64,000 nucleotides of DNA from positions 62,001 to 126,000 of the forward strand of contig NZ_BPQE01000003.1 in assembly GCF_022179085.1 (NCBI RefSeq), given 5' to 3'. Below the pieces are notes generated by a model. It did not search any database. It saw only the letters and a list, made by a program, of their open reading frames with translations, and was not told the DNA's origin. This document shows, piece by piece, positions 63,779-64,000 of the stretch (the first letter of the stretch is position 1; every line of letters begins with the position of its first letter). This DNA comes from Methylobacterium aerolatum (GTDB taxonomy: Bacteria; Pseudomonadota; Alphaproteobacteria; Rhizobiales; Beijerinckiaceae). The position numbers and the translations under genes were made by a program.

Positions 63779-64000
63779 GTGTCGAAGCCCCCCGATCCCC
63801 GCACCGGTTTCCGGTCGCTCTACCGTCACGGCTTCGCCCGCGTCGCGGCCTGCACGGGGCGGAGCCATCCCGGCGATCCGGCGCGCAACGCCGAGGAGAT
63901 CCTCGCCCTGTCGGCGACCTGTCACGGGGCCGGGGCGGCGGTGGCGGTCTTTCCGGAACTCGCCCTCTCGGCCTACGCCATCGAGGATCTGCTGCTGCAG
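63779..64000 (+). CDS. nadE: NAD+ synthase (glutamine-hydrolysing), 5' part
   Basis: The frame begins at GTG 63779 and runs off the window after 74 codons. The N-terminus matches the nitrilase-like glutaminase domain of long NadE: SLYRHGFARVAACTGR, then NAEEILALS and VAVFPELALSAYAIEDLL with the catalytic Glu of the FPE motif. Divergent from ftsK, with 266 bases between. Confidence 0.88.
   Translation, partial: MSKPPDPRTGFRSLYRHGFARVAACTGRSHPGDPARNAEEILALSATCHGAGAAVAVFPELALSAYAIEDLLLQ

Overview
The window comes from the chromosome of a GC-rich alphaproteobacterium, very probably a Methylobacterium/Methylorubrum species. Support: a 557-residue formate-tetrahydrofolate ligase that reads like the methylotroph enzyme FtfL; a NepR/EcfG general-stress pair; a petP-petR-like pair; a CpdR-like regulator; a histidine tRNA without an encoded G-1 and with A73, as in alphaproteobacteria; and the mnmG-rsmG-parA-parB//holA-lptE and xthA-lolA-ftsK orders of Rhizobiales. 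The parABS locus with a perfect parS suggests an origin-proximal position. All identifications come from reading the sequence; no searches were run.

Layout. 1-7.2 kb is an accessory zone: the 3' part of a LuxR-type regulator gene, a decayed small operon, a tight four-gene sugar/glycosyltransferase operon (cupin ketoisomerase-like, DegT aminotransferase, hexapeptide acyltransferase, two-domain glycosyltransferase), and an internally deleted ISL3-type element with both ends visible. 7.2-8.6 kb holds a bifunctional GDP-mannose synthesis enzyme. 9.2-10 kb is nepR-ecfG, followed by an isochorismatase-like hydrolase and an asparaginase. 12-25 kb carries core genes: leuS, yggS, petR-petP, fhs, a large TPR protein, a flagellar-rod-like small protein, ETF-ubiquinone oxidoreductase, a family-4-like uracil-DNA glycosylase and a YpfJ metalloprotease. 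25-29 kb has a phasin-like small protein, an ABC-F ATPase, a DUF2891 protein and a secreted cupin.

29-42 kb is the mnmE ... mnmG-rsmG-parA-parB / holA-lptE region. mnmE is inverted and separated from mnmG by a class A beta-lactamase, ybaK, a small exported protein, panC and a degenerate EAL protein. leuS, normally next to lptE, lies about 27 kb away. 42-49 kb: TonB receptor, class A acid phosphatase, alpha/beta hydrolase-dapD, a cyclic-nucleotide-binding protein, an OmpR-type regulator and an L,D-transpeptidase. 49.8-54.7 kb: a zinc alcohol dehydrogenase and a three-gene signalling module (MHYT kinase, stand-alone receiver, receiver-HisKA_2 kinase). 54.7-64 kb: a tandem pair of small paralogous membrane proteins, cpdR-like, hpt, tRNA-His, an SDR, a 32-residue ORF, xthA, lolA, an FtsK translocase without transmembrane helices, and the start of nadE.

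Intergenic DNA is unusually structured: six copies of a ~90-bp inverted-repeat element, three of them in an exact 145-bp tandem array; a second nested inverted repeat; and shared 9-bp hairpins, one of which carries the parB stop codon. No rRNA, CRISPR array or prophage was seen.
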